The notes under the pieces are model-generated. The model worked only from the letters and a program-made list of their open reading frames with translations, did not search any database and was not told where the DNA came from. The position numbers and the translations under genes were made by a program. Shown here piece after piece: positions 1 through 5,824 of a DNA stretch of 8,335 bases. This DNA comes from Oscillospiraceae bacterium. GTDB lineage: Bacteria; Bacillota; Clostridia; Oscillospirales; Acutalibacteraceae. The first letter of the stretch is position 1; every line of letters begins with the position of its first letter. Where the stretch lies: positions 390 through 8,724 of the forward strand of contig JAJXDX010000060.1 in the NCBI GenBank assembly GCA_021640185.1. Direction: 5' to 3'.

Positions 1-226
1 CGCGGTTGATCACGCGCCATTTCGTGCCGTACCAGTCGCCGAAATACCACACCTGTGCCCGGTCGCTGTCGTTTTTCTCGGTCAGCGTCAGCGCACCGTC
101 CGCGATCGTCAGGTACAGGCCGTTCTCGGCGTTCTTCAGCCGCCAGTCACTGTTCGCCGGATCGACGCTCTCGGCGATCCACTTCTCGTGATCGCCGCCG
201 GTCGATGCGCCCTGCGCGATCAGCTT
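1..226 (-). repeat. 474-bp tandem repeat, second copy (partial)
   Basis: Compared base by base with 475-700, I count seven differences in 226 positions (about 97% identity). Five are silent (Ala, Leu, Tyr, Ser and His codons). The other two fall in one codon, changing Gly in the first copy to Asp here. The first base past the right boundary, at 227, already differs from 701. Further copies may lie beyond the left edge. Confidence 0.95.
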
Positions 227-805
227 GGCCGTCGCGGTCTTGGCCTCGTGCTCGCCCGACAGGATGCAGGGCGTCGTCGCCGGGTCGCTGCCCATCAGGT
301 TCATGCAAAAGATGAAATAGGCCTTGCCGTCCGCGATGGTCGTTTCCCAGCCGGTGTTGCTGCCGACGCTCACGCCGGTCGTGCTGATGCTGATCAGGTG
401 ATCCGCACCGCCCTTGAAGTCCTTGTCGGCCAAAACGCCGCTGCCGCCGTTGAGGGCAAGATACTCGCCCGTGCCGCGGTTGATCACGCGCCATTTCGTG
501 CCGTACCAGTCGCCGAAATACCACACCTGCGCCCGGTCGCTCCCGTTTTTCTCGGTCAGCGTCAGCGCACCGTCCGCGATCGTCAGATAAAGGCCGTTCT
601 CGGCGTTCTTCAGCCGCCAGTCGCTGTTCGCCGGATCGACGCTCTCGGCGATCCACTTCTCATGATCGCCGCCGGTCGATGCGCCCTGCGCGATCAGCTT
701 GACGTTCCCGCTGCTCTTGGCCGACGCGATGCCGAAGCTCATCACCGAAAGCAGTGACACCAGCAAGGCGAGCGTCGAGAGCAAAGCTAACATTCTTCTC
801 TTCAA
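1..805 (-). CDS. Secreted protein of tandem ricin-B-like (beta-trefoil) units, 3'-truncated by window edge
   Basis: The frame is open from a TTG at 805 to the left edge: 268 visible residues and no stop. Residues 1-29 are a signal peptide (MKRRMLALLSTLALL, ending in Ala-Ser-Ala). From residue 36 comes a 158-residue unit (36-193), then a second copy from 194 that leaves the window after about 75 residues. Each unit has ricin-B-like signatures: 'EKW', 'DWRLKNAENGLYLTI', the QVW of a QxW motif (Gln93 and Trp95; again at 251 and 253), and 'KWRVINRGTGEYLAL'. The QxW beta-trefoil is a common carbohydrate-binding fold; here only part of the usual threefold pattern is obvious, so the fold is likely but not certain. 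Two cysteines (FIFCMN and TTPCIL) lie in the last third of the unit. The gene follows the CBM9-like gene by 58 bases and is probably the tail of the same operon. The starting ATG at 793 is an alternative. Confidence 0.72.
   Translation of the reverse strand, partial: MKRRMLALLSTLALLVSLLSVMSFGIASAKSSGNVKLIAQGASTGGDHEKWIAESVDPANSDWRLKNAENGLYLTIADGALTLTEKNGSDRAQVWYFGDWYGTKWRVINRGTGEYLALNGGSGVLADKDFKGGADHLISISTTGVSVGSNTGWETTIADGKAYFIFCMNLMGSDPATTPCILSGEHEAKTATAKLIAQGASTGGDHEKWIAESVDPANSDWRLKNAENGLYLTIADGALTLTEKNDSDRAQVWYFGDWYGTKWRVINR
227..700 (-). repeat. 474-bp tandem repeat, first (complete) copy
   Basis: This stretch encodes residues 36-193 of the last gene, one complete 158-residue unit beginning at the Lys of 'KLIAQG'. 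Base 475 corresponds to base 1, and base 700 to base 226, giving a period of exactly 474 bases and keeping the reading frame. The left part of this copy (227-474) has no partner within the window, so its similarity to the next copy cannot be judged. Confidence 0.95.
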
Positions 806-814
806 AACCGTTTA

Positions 815-820
815 CCTCCC
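815..820 (-). promoter_or_regulatory. Ribosome binding site that supports a TTG start
   Basis: The minus strand reads GGGAGG at 820-815, nine bases before TTG at 805-803. The nearest ATG (793-791) is 21 bases from this site, which is too far for normal initiation. The TTG start also adds Lys-Arg-Arg, giving the signal peptide the basic end it would otherwise lack. Confidence 0.75.
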
Positions 821-852
821 GTGATAGATTTGGGGAAAGAACAGGTCTTTTT

Positions 853-873
853 GCCGAAGTCCGTCACTTCGGC
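853..873 (-). other. Hairpin overlapping the stop codon of the CBM9-like gene
   Basis: The bases 853-860 and 866-873 are perfect 8-bp complements (GCCGAAGT and ACTTCGGC) around a 5-base loop. On the minus strand the TGA stop (866-864) falls at the junction of the first arm and the loop. AAAAAG follows, not a T-run, so it is not a standard terminator in the direction of transcription. On the plus strand a T-run lies three bases beyond it (TGCTTTTT), but no plus-strand gene feeds it. It may act in mRNA stability or partial attenuation before the last gene. Confidence 0.6.
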
Positions 874-2033
874 TGCTTTTTCGCCCGCAGGACGAAGAAC
901 ACCGCCGCTCCGGCGGCAGCCAGAACGACCACGACGATCACCGCGATCAGCCCGACGTTCGGGCCGTCCTTCGGCTGCGTGTCGGTCGGCTGCGTCCCGG
1001 TCGGCGCGACTTCATCCGCCTTCGTCGGATCGGTCGCGTCGGCATCGCCGCCGGCCGTCGCATCGGGCTGCGAAACATCCGTCGCCTCCGGCGCGGACGA
1101 AGGATCGACCGCTCCGGCAGCCGTCGTGCCGGGCACGGTATCGCCCTGCTTCGTGCCGGTCGTCTTGGCGTCACCGTTCGTGACGCCGACAGTCGTTTTC
1201 GCCGTTTCCTTTTCGGTCGTCTTGCCCGGCGTGCCGCTCGTCGTGTTCGTCGGCGTGCTGCCCTTCGGGGCGAACGTCAGGTCGTTGAAATACTCCACAA
1301 GGTTGCCGGCCTCTAGGTTCTTGGTCACCAGTCCCCAGTTGCCCGCGCCCTGACTGGTCGTCAGGCCGACGGAATTGCCGACGTAATAGGTCGCGATGCC
1401 CCATTTGCCTGCCTTGAGCGTCAGCTTGGTAAAATCGCGGCCGTTGCCCGCCACCTGCAGCTCCGACAGCGGGATCGCGAACTCGAACACGGAAACGCTG
1501 CCCTTCTGCCTGTAGGCACCCTTCACCTTGTTCGTGATGTTTACGGACACCTTCGTGCTGCCGCCGGTCTGATAGTTGTCACGCGCGACGGACAAGAAGC
1601 CCGTTTCGGCATTGAGCAGCTGGAAGGTGAAGAACAGTCCCTTCTGCTTGTCACGGATCTTGTTTTCGGGGCTGAGGTCGATCTGATACTTCGCGTTCGT
1701 GATGTTGTCGATCTTATCGCCCTCGATCGCCACATAGAAGTGGCCCTCGTCCCACGCGAAGCGGTACGTGATATCCGGGAAATCGATCGCATCCTCCCAG
1801 CCCTCCACGGACGAGTCCAGCTTGGCAAAGAAGGGGCTGGCGGTGCTTTTGTTCAGCTTTTGCGGCGCGCCGTATTCGCCGGCCTCGACCACGCCGTCGA
1901 TCTTCGGCGTGCCGTAGGCTGCCGTGTAGCTCAGCTGCGCCGCCGAAGCGGGCAGAGCCGCCGCGGCGACCGTCAGCACGGCCGCTGCCGCGGCGATCAG
2001 CCGCCGACCGAAAAGCCTGTCGTGTTTTTTCAT
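864..2033 (-). CDS. Secreted CBM9-like domain protein with Thr/Pro/Asp-rich stalk and C-terminal membrane anchor
   Basis: With the ATG at 2033 the product has 389 residues. Residues 1 to about 32 are a classical signal peptide (MKKHDRLFGRR, an Ala/Val core, then ALPASAA). Residues about 36-250 resemble the CBM9/DOMON-like family: the entry motif GTPKIDGVVEAGEYG, a 'YRFAWDEGHFYVAIEGD' strand pair and a 'FEFAIPLSEL' strand. Residues about 255-357 are a low-complexity linker rich in Thr, Pro, Gly, Ala and Asp, which fits an extended stalk through the cell wall. Residues about 359-382 form one hydrophobic helix, followed by the basic tail RAKKQPK that would stop transfer. There is no LPXTG motif, so anchoring is by the helix and not by sortase. 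The likely role is to display a glycan-binding domain on the cell. The ligand is unknown, and CBM9-like domains can also bind haem or have structural roles. Confidence 0.8.
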   Translation of the reverse strand: MKKHDRLFGRRLIAAAAAVLTVAAAALPASAAQLSYTAAYGTPKIDGVVEAGEYGAPQKLNKSTASPFFAKLDSSVEGWEDAIDFPDITYRFAWDEGHFYVAIEGDKIDNITNAKYQIDLSPENKIRDKQKGLFFTFQLLNAETGFLSVARDNYQTGGSTKVSVNITNKVKGAYRQKGSVSVFEFAIPLSELQVAGNGRDFTKLTLKAGKWGIATYYVGNSVGLTTSQGAGNWGLVTKNLEAGNLVEYFNDLTFAPKGSTPTNTTSGTPGKTTEKETAKTTVGVTNGDAKTTGTKQGDTVPGTTAAGAVDPSSAPEATDVSQPDATAGGDADATDPTKADEVAPTGTQPTDTQPKDGPNVGLIAVIVVVVLAAAGAAVFFVLRAKKQPK

Positions 2034-2040
2034 GGTACGG

Positions 2041-2048
2041 TCCTTCCT
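2041..2048 (-). promoter_or_regulatory. Ribosome binding site that sets the start of the CBM9-like surface protein
   Basis: The minus strand reads AGGAAGGA at 2048-2041, seven bases before the ATG at 2033-2031. It selects this start over an in-frame ATG at 2078 that would overlap the preceding gene and place a charged stretch ahead of the signal peptide. Confidence 0.8.
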
Positions 2049-2058
2049 CTCCTCGCGG

Positions 2059-3912
2059 TCACTGACCGTCGAACACATAGTTGAAGCGGCCCAGCGGCAT
2101 CACGTCGCCCTTCAGATAGAAGTCCTCCGTGCTCTCCAGCGTTTCCCGGCTGTCCGCCCACTTGAACTGCAGCGTCACGTCGCTGCCGGTGATGCCGAGC
2201 ATCGCCTTCGGCACGCCGATCATCATCTGGTTGCCACTCACCCGATAGCTCACGCGGCCGACCTCGGTCGTGCCGCCGTTCTCCGCCTTGACGACGGTGG
2301 TCTGCGTCGCGTCGGCCGCCTTGGCATTGACGATGTATTCGTAGCCGTTTCGGCCGCTCTCCTTCTTGCCGTCAAGATCCAGGTACAGCTGCATCCACGT
2401 CCCGTCACTGTCGAAGGGAGTGATGTCGTCCTCGGTCTGCACGTAGAAATACAGGTTCTCGGCGTCCTGCGCCGCCTTGGCATAGACGAAAGCGTTGCGT
2501 CCGCTGGTGTCGATCAGGCGCGTACCGCCGATGCCGACCGCGTCGCGGCGGAACGCCCCGCCGGTGAAGTCGCGGTAGGTCGTTTCGACCTTGCTCCACT
2601 GCGAGAAGCCGCCGGTGACATCGATCGTGTGGTGCGCCGTTTCGGCCTTCACGGCGTCCAGCCCCTTGAACCGACGGACGTTGTCGACCAGCTGCATATA
2701 GTAGTTGTCGAAATAGCCGCCGCTCATCGGCTCGATATCGCGGCTGTATTCCGGCGTGATGCAGTCGAACACCGCGATCGGGCGGTCGGCGCGTCCGCTG
2801 TTGTACGCACCGGCGGTCCATTCGTTCCACTCCAGCACCATGGCGATATCGGCATCGGACGCGATCGCGTGATCCCACTGCTCCTGGAAGTTGTAGCCGT
2901 ACTTGTAGCTGTCCTCGGTGATGTTCGCCGCGCCGTCGTGATAGCTGCGGCCGCGGTTATCGGTATCTCCGTAGAACACGGAATCGCCGAACATGGAGCT
3001 TTCGGCCGCGTTCTGCGCGACGGATACGCTGATCACCTTGTTTTTGCCGTTTTTGTCGGGATAGACCTTCGCCTGCGGACGGAAATCGATCCACGGGAAG
3101 CCGCCCTCCTTCTCCTCGGAATTCGGCCACTGGCTGGCACGCAGCGTGAAGAAGTCCGTGATCAGGGAGGGCACGCCCTGCGTCGTACCGATGATCAGCG
3201 GCTTGCCGTCCATCAGGTACCACGTGTCCGGATATTTGTCCAGCGCATAGATGCCCTCATAGATCTGGACCATCCGGGTGACGGAATCGGTATTGGTATA
3301 AAACGCGACCTGCGGCGTGTCCCAGCCCATCTCCCGGTACTCGTGCAGGATCTTCATCAGCTTGAGCGCCTCGGTGATATACGGCCGGTCGTTCGTGGTG
3401 TCAAAGACCAAAAAGTCGATCCCGGCATAGGTCAGCATCTCCACGTGGCGGCGCAGCACCCAAGTGTCGTTCGTTTTATAGAAGCCGTACAGCGGATCGC
3501 CCCAATAATAGGTGACGCTGCCTAGCCACGGGCTTTGCGTCACGGGTGCCATGGGGTTCGGGTCCTGCGCCAGAACGTCCGCGAAGCGGTTCGGCCCGGT
3601 GTCGCTGTCATGCCAAAGGCAATAGAACATCGCGACCTGTCGGCCGCTCTGCTTGGCCGCGGCGGCCGTCGTCACGACGCGGCCGAGATCGTCCGTCGCC
3701 GCGATCAGCGCATCGCCGGCATAGCGATCCCCGTCGATCTGCACATAGTCATCCGAGCTCGTGCTCAGCCGTATGCCGCCGGACGAGCTGGCGTATACCC
3801 CGCCCGTCCCGTTGGCGACCGCCGTTTCCCTTGCCCCGCACGCCGTCGCGGCAAACGCGATGACCGTCGCTAAGAGCATCGCCGTGCATTTCTTTCTGAA
3901 CAAAGCCATCAT
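2059..3912 (-). CDS. Lipoprotein with GH99/GH71/WbsX-like barrel and C-terminal CBM9-like domain
   Basis: The product has 617 residues. Residues 1-25 form a lipoprotein signal (basic start, hydrophobic core, Ala-Thr-Ala before Cys25), so the protein should be lipid-anchored on the outer face of the membrane. Residues about 90-420 look like a (beta/alpha)8 barrel of the GH99/GH71/WbsX type: 'VAMFYCLWHD' near 93, the WGDPLYGFY region near 137, 'AGIDFLVFDTTND' near 163-175, and a WNEW motif at 362-365. Known GH99 enzymes are endo-acting alpha-mannosidases or mannanases, but the substrate here is unassigned. Residues about 428-617 resemble a CBM9/DOMON-like beta-sandwich ('NLYFYVQTEDD', 'WMQLYLDLDG'). 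Two ATG codons (3912 and 3909) are possible; the GGA of the ribosome binding site abuts the first, so the second is slightly better spaced. It precedes another CBM9-like gene by 25 bases. The family call is moderate and the catalytic activity unproven. Confidence 0.75.
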   Translation of the reverse strand: MMALFRKKCTAMLLATVIAFAATACGARETAVANGTGGVYASSSGGIRLSTSSDDYVQIDGDRYAGDALIAATDDLGRVVTTAAAAKQSGRQVAMFYCLWHDSDTGPNRFADVLAQDPNPMAPVTQSPWLGSVTYYWGDPLYGFYKTNDTWVLRRHVEMLTYAGIDFLVFDTTNDRPYITEALKLMKILHEYREMGWDTPQVAFYTNTDSVTRMVQIYEGIYALDKYPDTWYLMDGKPLIIGTTQGVPSLITDFFTLRASQWPNSEEKEGGFPWIDFRPQAKVYPDKNGKNKVISVSVAQNAAESSMFGDSVFYGDTDNRGRSYHDGAANITEDSYKYGYNFQEQWDHAIASDADIAMVLEWNEWTAGAYNSGRADRPIAVFDCITPEYSRDIEPMSGGYFDNYYMQLVDNVRRFKGLDAVKAETAHHTIDVTGGFSQWSKVETTYRDFTGGAFRRDAVGIGGTRLIDTSGRNAFVYAKAAQDAENLYFYVQTEDDITPFDSDGTWMQLYLDLDGKKESGRNGYEYIVNAKAADATQTTVVKAENGGTTEVGRVSYRVSGNQMMIGVPKAMLGITGSDVTLQFKWADSRETLESTEDFYLKGDVMPLGRFNYVFDGQ

Positions 3913-3927
3913 TCCTTTCTGCTTTTC

Positions 3928-3945
3928 CGGCCGGTCGCCCGGCCG
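3928..3945 (-). other. Intercistronic hairpin with GCGA loop between permease and lipoprotein genes
   Basis: In the 48-base gap after permease 2, the minus strand reads CGGCCGG, GCGA, CCGGCCG: a perfect 7-bp all-GC stem closed by a GNRA-type tetraloop. It is followed by GAAAAGC, not a run of T, so it is not a canonical intrinsic terminator for the operon. Such hairpins between transporter cistrons may block exonucleases or cause partial attenuation; that role is inferred. It ends about 15 bases upstream of the lipoprotein start. Confidence 0.6.
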
Positions 3946-3960
3946 ATATTTACGGGCAGG

Positions 3961-4869
3961 TCATCCGACCAGCCCGGCCCGGTCGATCGATCCTACAAAC
4001 GCCTTTTGGGCGAAAATGTAGACAAGTGCCAGAGGCAGCACCGCAAGCAGCGCCGCCGCATTGGTCAGGTTGCCCGCCACGGCCCGCAGCTCGCCCGCCG
4101 CAACGGCGCTGACGGTGTTCGCCAGCAGCGGCGTGTTTTTGAAGAACAGGCTGTTATACAGCGTGTCCGTCCACTGCCAGGAGAACGAGAGCAAAAAGAC
4201 CGTGGTGAGCATCGGGACCGCGGTGGGGATCATGATGTGCAAAAACGTGCGGTACGGGCCGTAGCCGTCAAGGCTGGCGGCCTCGTTGAGCTCCGTCGGT
4301 ACGTTGCGGAAGAACTGCCGGAACAAAAAGACGTACAGCCCGTTTTTGAACCCGGTGCAGGTCAGCCCCATGATCAGCATCGGGAGCGGGGTATCGATCA
4401 GGTTGATCGAACCTAAGAAAAACCGGAACTTCGTGAACAGCGGCACAAGGATCGTCTGCGGCGGCACGACGAGCATCAGGATCACGAAAAAGAACAGCGC
4501 CCCGTTGCCCTTGAACCGGAACTTGGCAAAGCCGTAGCCCACGACCGCGCAGACGATCGTCTGCACCGCGCCGACCATCGTCGACAGCAGCACGGTGTTG
4601 AGCAGCGCCTTGGGATACTGCATCTTTTGCAGCGCCCGCTGCACGTACTCCGTCGTCAGGTGCTTCGGCAAAAACCGCACCGTCGGGTCGATCAGATCGT
4701 CGTAAGTCTTGAACGCATTGATCGCTTTGGTAAAAAAGGGATACAGGATCACATAGCACAGCCCGATCAGCAGCCCCGCGCGCAGGATCGCCCACAAAAA
4801 ACGCAGGGCAGCGTCCCTTTGCAGATACCTCGCGCGCAGCCGCGCGCGGCGTGACAGCATCGCATCCAT
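3961..4869 (-). CDS. Sugar ABC transporter permease, MalG/LplC/YtcP type (CUT1)
   Basis: This 302-residue protein is the second membrane subunit of the importer. Hydrophobic segments fall near residues 24-44, 91-112, 124-145, 160-182, 216-236 and 272-290. The EAA loop is at 195-215 (NEAASLDG followed by a HIMIP motif). Typical MalG-family features are the 'YPFF' at the end of helix 1, the 'NTVLLS' entering helix 2 and the 'GYGFAKFRFKG' turn. The first 20 residues are very basic (Arg-rich, MLSRRARLRARY), placing the N-terminus in the cytoplasm. The first of two close ATG codons, at 4869, is preferred because the AGGGGGG site lies seven bases from it; the second, at 4860, is three residues in. 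The gene follows permease 1 by 3 bases. Together they imply a solute-binding protein and an ATPase that are not in view. Confidence 0.93.
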   Translation of the reverse strand: MDAMLSRRARLRARYLQRDAALRFLWAILRAGLLIGLCYVILYPFFTKAINAFKTYDDLIDPTVRFLPKHLTTEYVQRALQKMQYPKALLNTVLLSTMVGAVQTIVCAVVGYGFAKFRFKGNGALFFFVILMLVVPPQTILVPLFTKFRFFLGSINLIDTPLPMLIMGLTCTGFKNGLYVFLFRQFFRNVPTELNEAASLDGYGPYRTFLHIMIPTAVPMLTTVFLLSFSWQWTDTLYNSLFFKNTPLLANTVSAVAAGELRAVAGNLTNAAALLAVLPLALVYIFAQKAFVGSIDRAGLVG

Positions 4870-4872
4870 CGT

Positions 4873-5808
4873 TCAGCCCCCCTGATCCAAATACACGATC
4901 CTGCGCTTGAGCACCCCGTACACGATGCCGAGCAGCACGAACACGATCGCAAAATATATCCACGACAGCGCCGAGGCGTAGCCCATCCGGTTGAGGGAGA
5001 ACGCCTGCGTCTGGATATAAGCGAGCATCCCGTAGCCGGGATAGGTGAAGGTATCCACGATCGTGTAGACGAAGTTGACCAAGATCATCGGCGTGATCAT
5101 CGGGAAGGTGATCTTCCAGAACTCCTCCCAGCGCGTCGCGCCCTCGACCCTCGACGCCTCGAAGATCGACGGCGATATGCCGTTGAGCGCCGACAAAAAG
5201 ATCAGGATCTGCACGCCGGAGCGGTTGACGACGGTATAGGTGCTGTCGACGGCGTAGGCGACCGTTTCGCTGAGCGAGCGCGGCACGTCGAGCGACATCA
5301 GCAATTCCTGCAGATCGAAAAACGAGGACAGCTCGCTGCCGAAGGCCGACCCGATCGCCGTGCCCGCATTGTCGGCCGCGCCCCCGGCGAACCCGGCCGC
5401 GGTGACGTCCGCCGCCGCGATGATCCCGGTGGACAGGATGACCGGCAGGAAAAAAAGCGTGCGGGCCAGCGCCCTGCCGCGGAACTCCTGCACGAGCAGG
5501 GTGGAGATGAAAAAGCTGAAGCTGAGGATGATGACCGTATCGATCAGCATCCCCCGCACCGTTTCGAGCAAAACGGTGCGGTACACCGTGTCCGACCCGA
5601 AGGCGTAGCGGAAGTTCGCCCATCCGGCGCCCGTTCTGCTCACCAGCTCGAAGCTCAGCTGCACGTCCTCGAAGGCGTACATGAGCGACTGCACGATGCA
5701 GGGCAGCGAGATCGCGGCCAGCCCGATCAGAAAAGGCAGGATGAACACATAGCCGTGCAGATCCTTTTTGGTGGTCAGCCGCAGCGGTGCTTTGTGCGGA
5801 CGGTCCAT
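4873..5808 (-). CDS. Sugar ABC transporter permease, LplB/MalF type (CUT1)
   Basis: This 311-residue inner-membrane permease is one half of the channel of a binding-protein-dependent sugar importer. Hydrophobic segments lie near residues 20-45, 88-106, 116-135, 197-211, 238-255 and 281-300. The cytoplasmic EAA loop that contacts the ATPase is clear at 217-237: EAS, then GA, ending in an ITFP motif. The sequence around residues 196-250 (SGVQILIFLSALNGISPS, then the EAA loop and MILVNFVYTIVDTFT) resembles permeases that travel with DUF5696 proteins. The extracytoplasmic region between the third and fourth helices (about 136-196) is rich in Gly, Ala and Ser. The start at 5808 is chosen from the GGAGG site. 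The stop is only 3 bases from the next start, and the two permeases should form a heterodimer. No ATPase is encoded in the window. The substrate is unknown. Confidence 0.93.
   Translation of the reverse strand: MDRPHKAPLRLTTKKDLHGYVFILPFLIGLAAISLPCIVQSLMYAFEDVQLSFELVSRTGAGWANFRYAFGSDTVYRTVLLETVRGMLIDTVIILSFSFFISTLLVQEFRGRALARTLFFLPVILSTGIIAAADVTAAGFAGGAADNAGTAIGSAFGSELSSFFDLQELLMSLDVPRSLSETVAYAVDSTYTVVNRSGVQILIFLSALNGISPSIFEASRVEGATRWEEFWKITFPMITPMILVNFVYTIVDTFTYPGYGMLAYIQTQAFSLNRMGYASALSWIYFAIVFVLLGIVYGVLKRRIVYLDQGG
4877..4883 (-). promoter_or_regulatory. Ribosome binding site of permease 2, embedded in the end of permease 1
   Basis: The minus strand reads AGGGGGG at 4883-4877, seven bases before the ATG at 4869-4867. 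These bases also encode the last residues of permease 1, so the two cistrons are very likely translationally coupled. That suits subunits needed in equal amounts. Confidence 0.75.
5554..5581 (-). repeat. Perfect 11-bp inverted repeat inside permease 1
   Basis: Arms at 5554-5564 (CCGCACCGTTT) and 5571-5581 (AAACGGTGCGG) are perfect reverse complements around a 6-base spacer. In the permease mRNA this would form a stable hairpin. It lies within codons for the Arg-Thr-Val-Leu-Leu-Glu-Thr-Val-Arg stretch (about residues 77-85), so it may be a coincidence of codon choice, although 11 perfect pairs with a short loop is more than expected at a given site. No U-tract follows it on the minus strand. 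Confidence 0.6.
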
Positions 5809-5815
5809 GTATCTT

Positions 5816-5820
5816 CCTCC
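5816..5820 (-). promoter_or_regulatory. Ribosome binding site that sets the start of permease 1
   Basis: The minus strand reads GGAGG at 5820-5816, seven bases before the ATG at 5808-5806. This chooses that ATG over an in-frame upstream one at 5895, which would add 29 Arg/Ser-rich residues and overlap the end of the DUF5696 gene. The site lies in the 16-base gap after the DUF5696 stop codon, consistent with tight coupling in one transcript. Confidence 0.85.
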
Positions 5821-5824
5821 TTCC

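Noticed and set aside
147..656. Minus-strand 169-residue frame, itself repeated with the 474-bp period
   Set aside because: It is a different frame over the tandem repeat. The frame with a signal peptide, QxW motif and ribosome binding site is the real one.
1..700. CRISPR array or mobile-element repeats as explanation of the long direct repeat
   Set aside because: The unit is 474 bases, in frame and protein-coding, with no spacers, inverted ends or transposase.
853..880. Intrinsic terminator for a plus-strand transcript (hairpin then TGCTTTTT)
   Set aside because: The hairpin and T-run are real, but no plus-strand gene lies before it. The T-run is the complement of Lys codons near the end of the CBM9-like gene.
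754..1353. 199-residue plus-strand frame with Val/Ser/Thr-rich segments resembling a membrane protein
   Set aside because: It is the complement of the Thr/Pro-rich linker of the CBM9-like gene, and the composition bias explains its appearance.
2032..3525. 497-residue open frame on the plus strand
   Set aside because: It is antisense to the lipoprotein gene, which has a lipobox and barrel motifs. Its Val/Arg/Asp/His-rich composition is what the complement of such a gene gives.
4839..4850. 12-bp GC palindrome (GCCGCGCGCGGC)
   Set aside because: It encodes the Arg-rich N-terminus of permease 2. Low-complexity CGC runs make such palindromes likely by chance.
4268..5623. 451-residue minus-strand frame crossing both permease genes
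   Set aside because: It is out of frame with two convincing membrane proteins and reads as Arg/Gly/Ala-rich sequence without hydrophobic helices.
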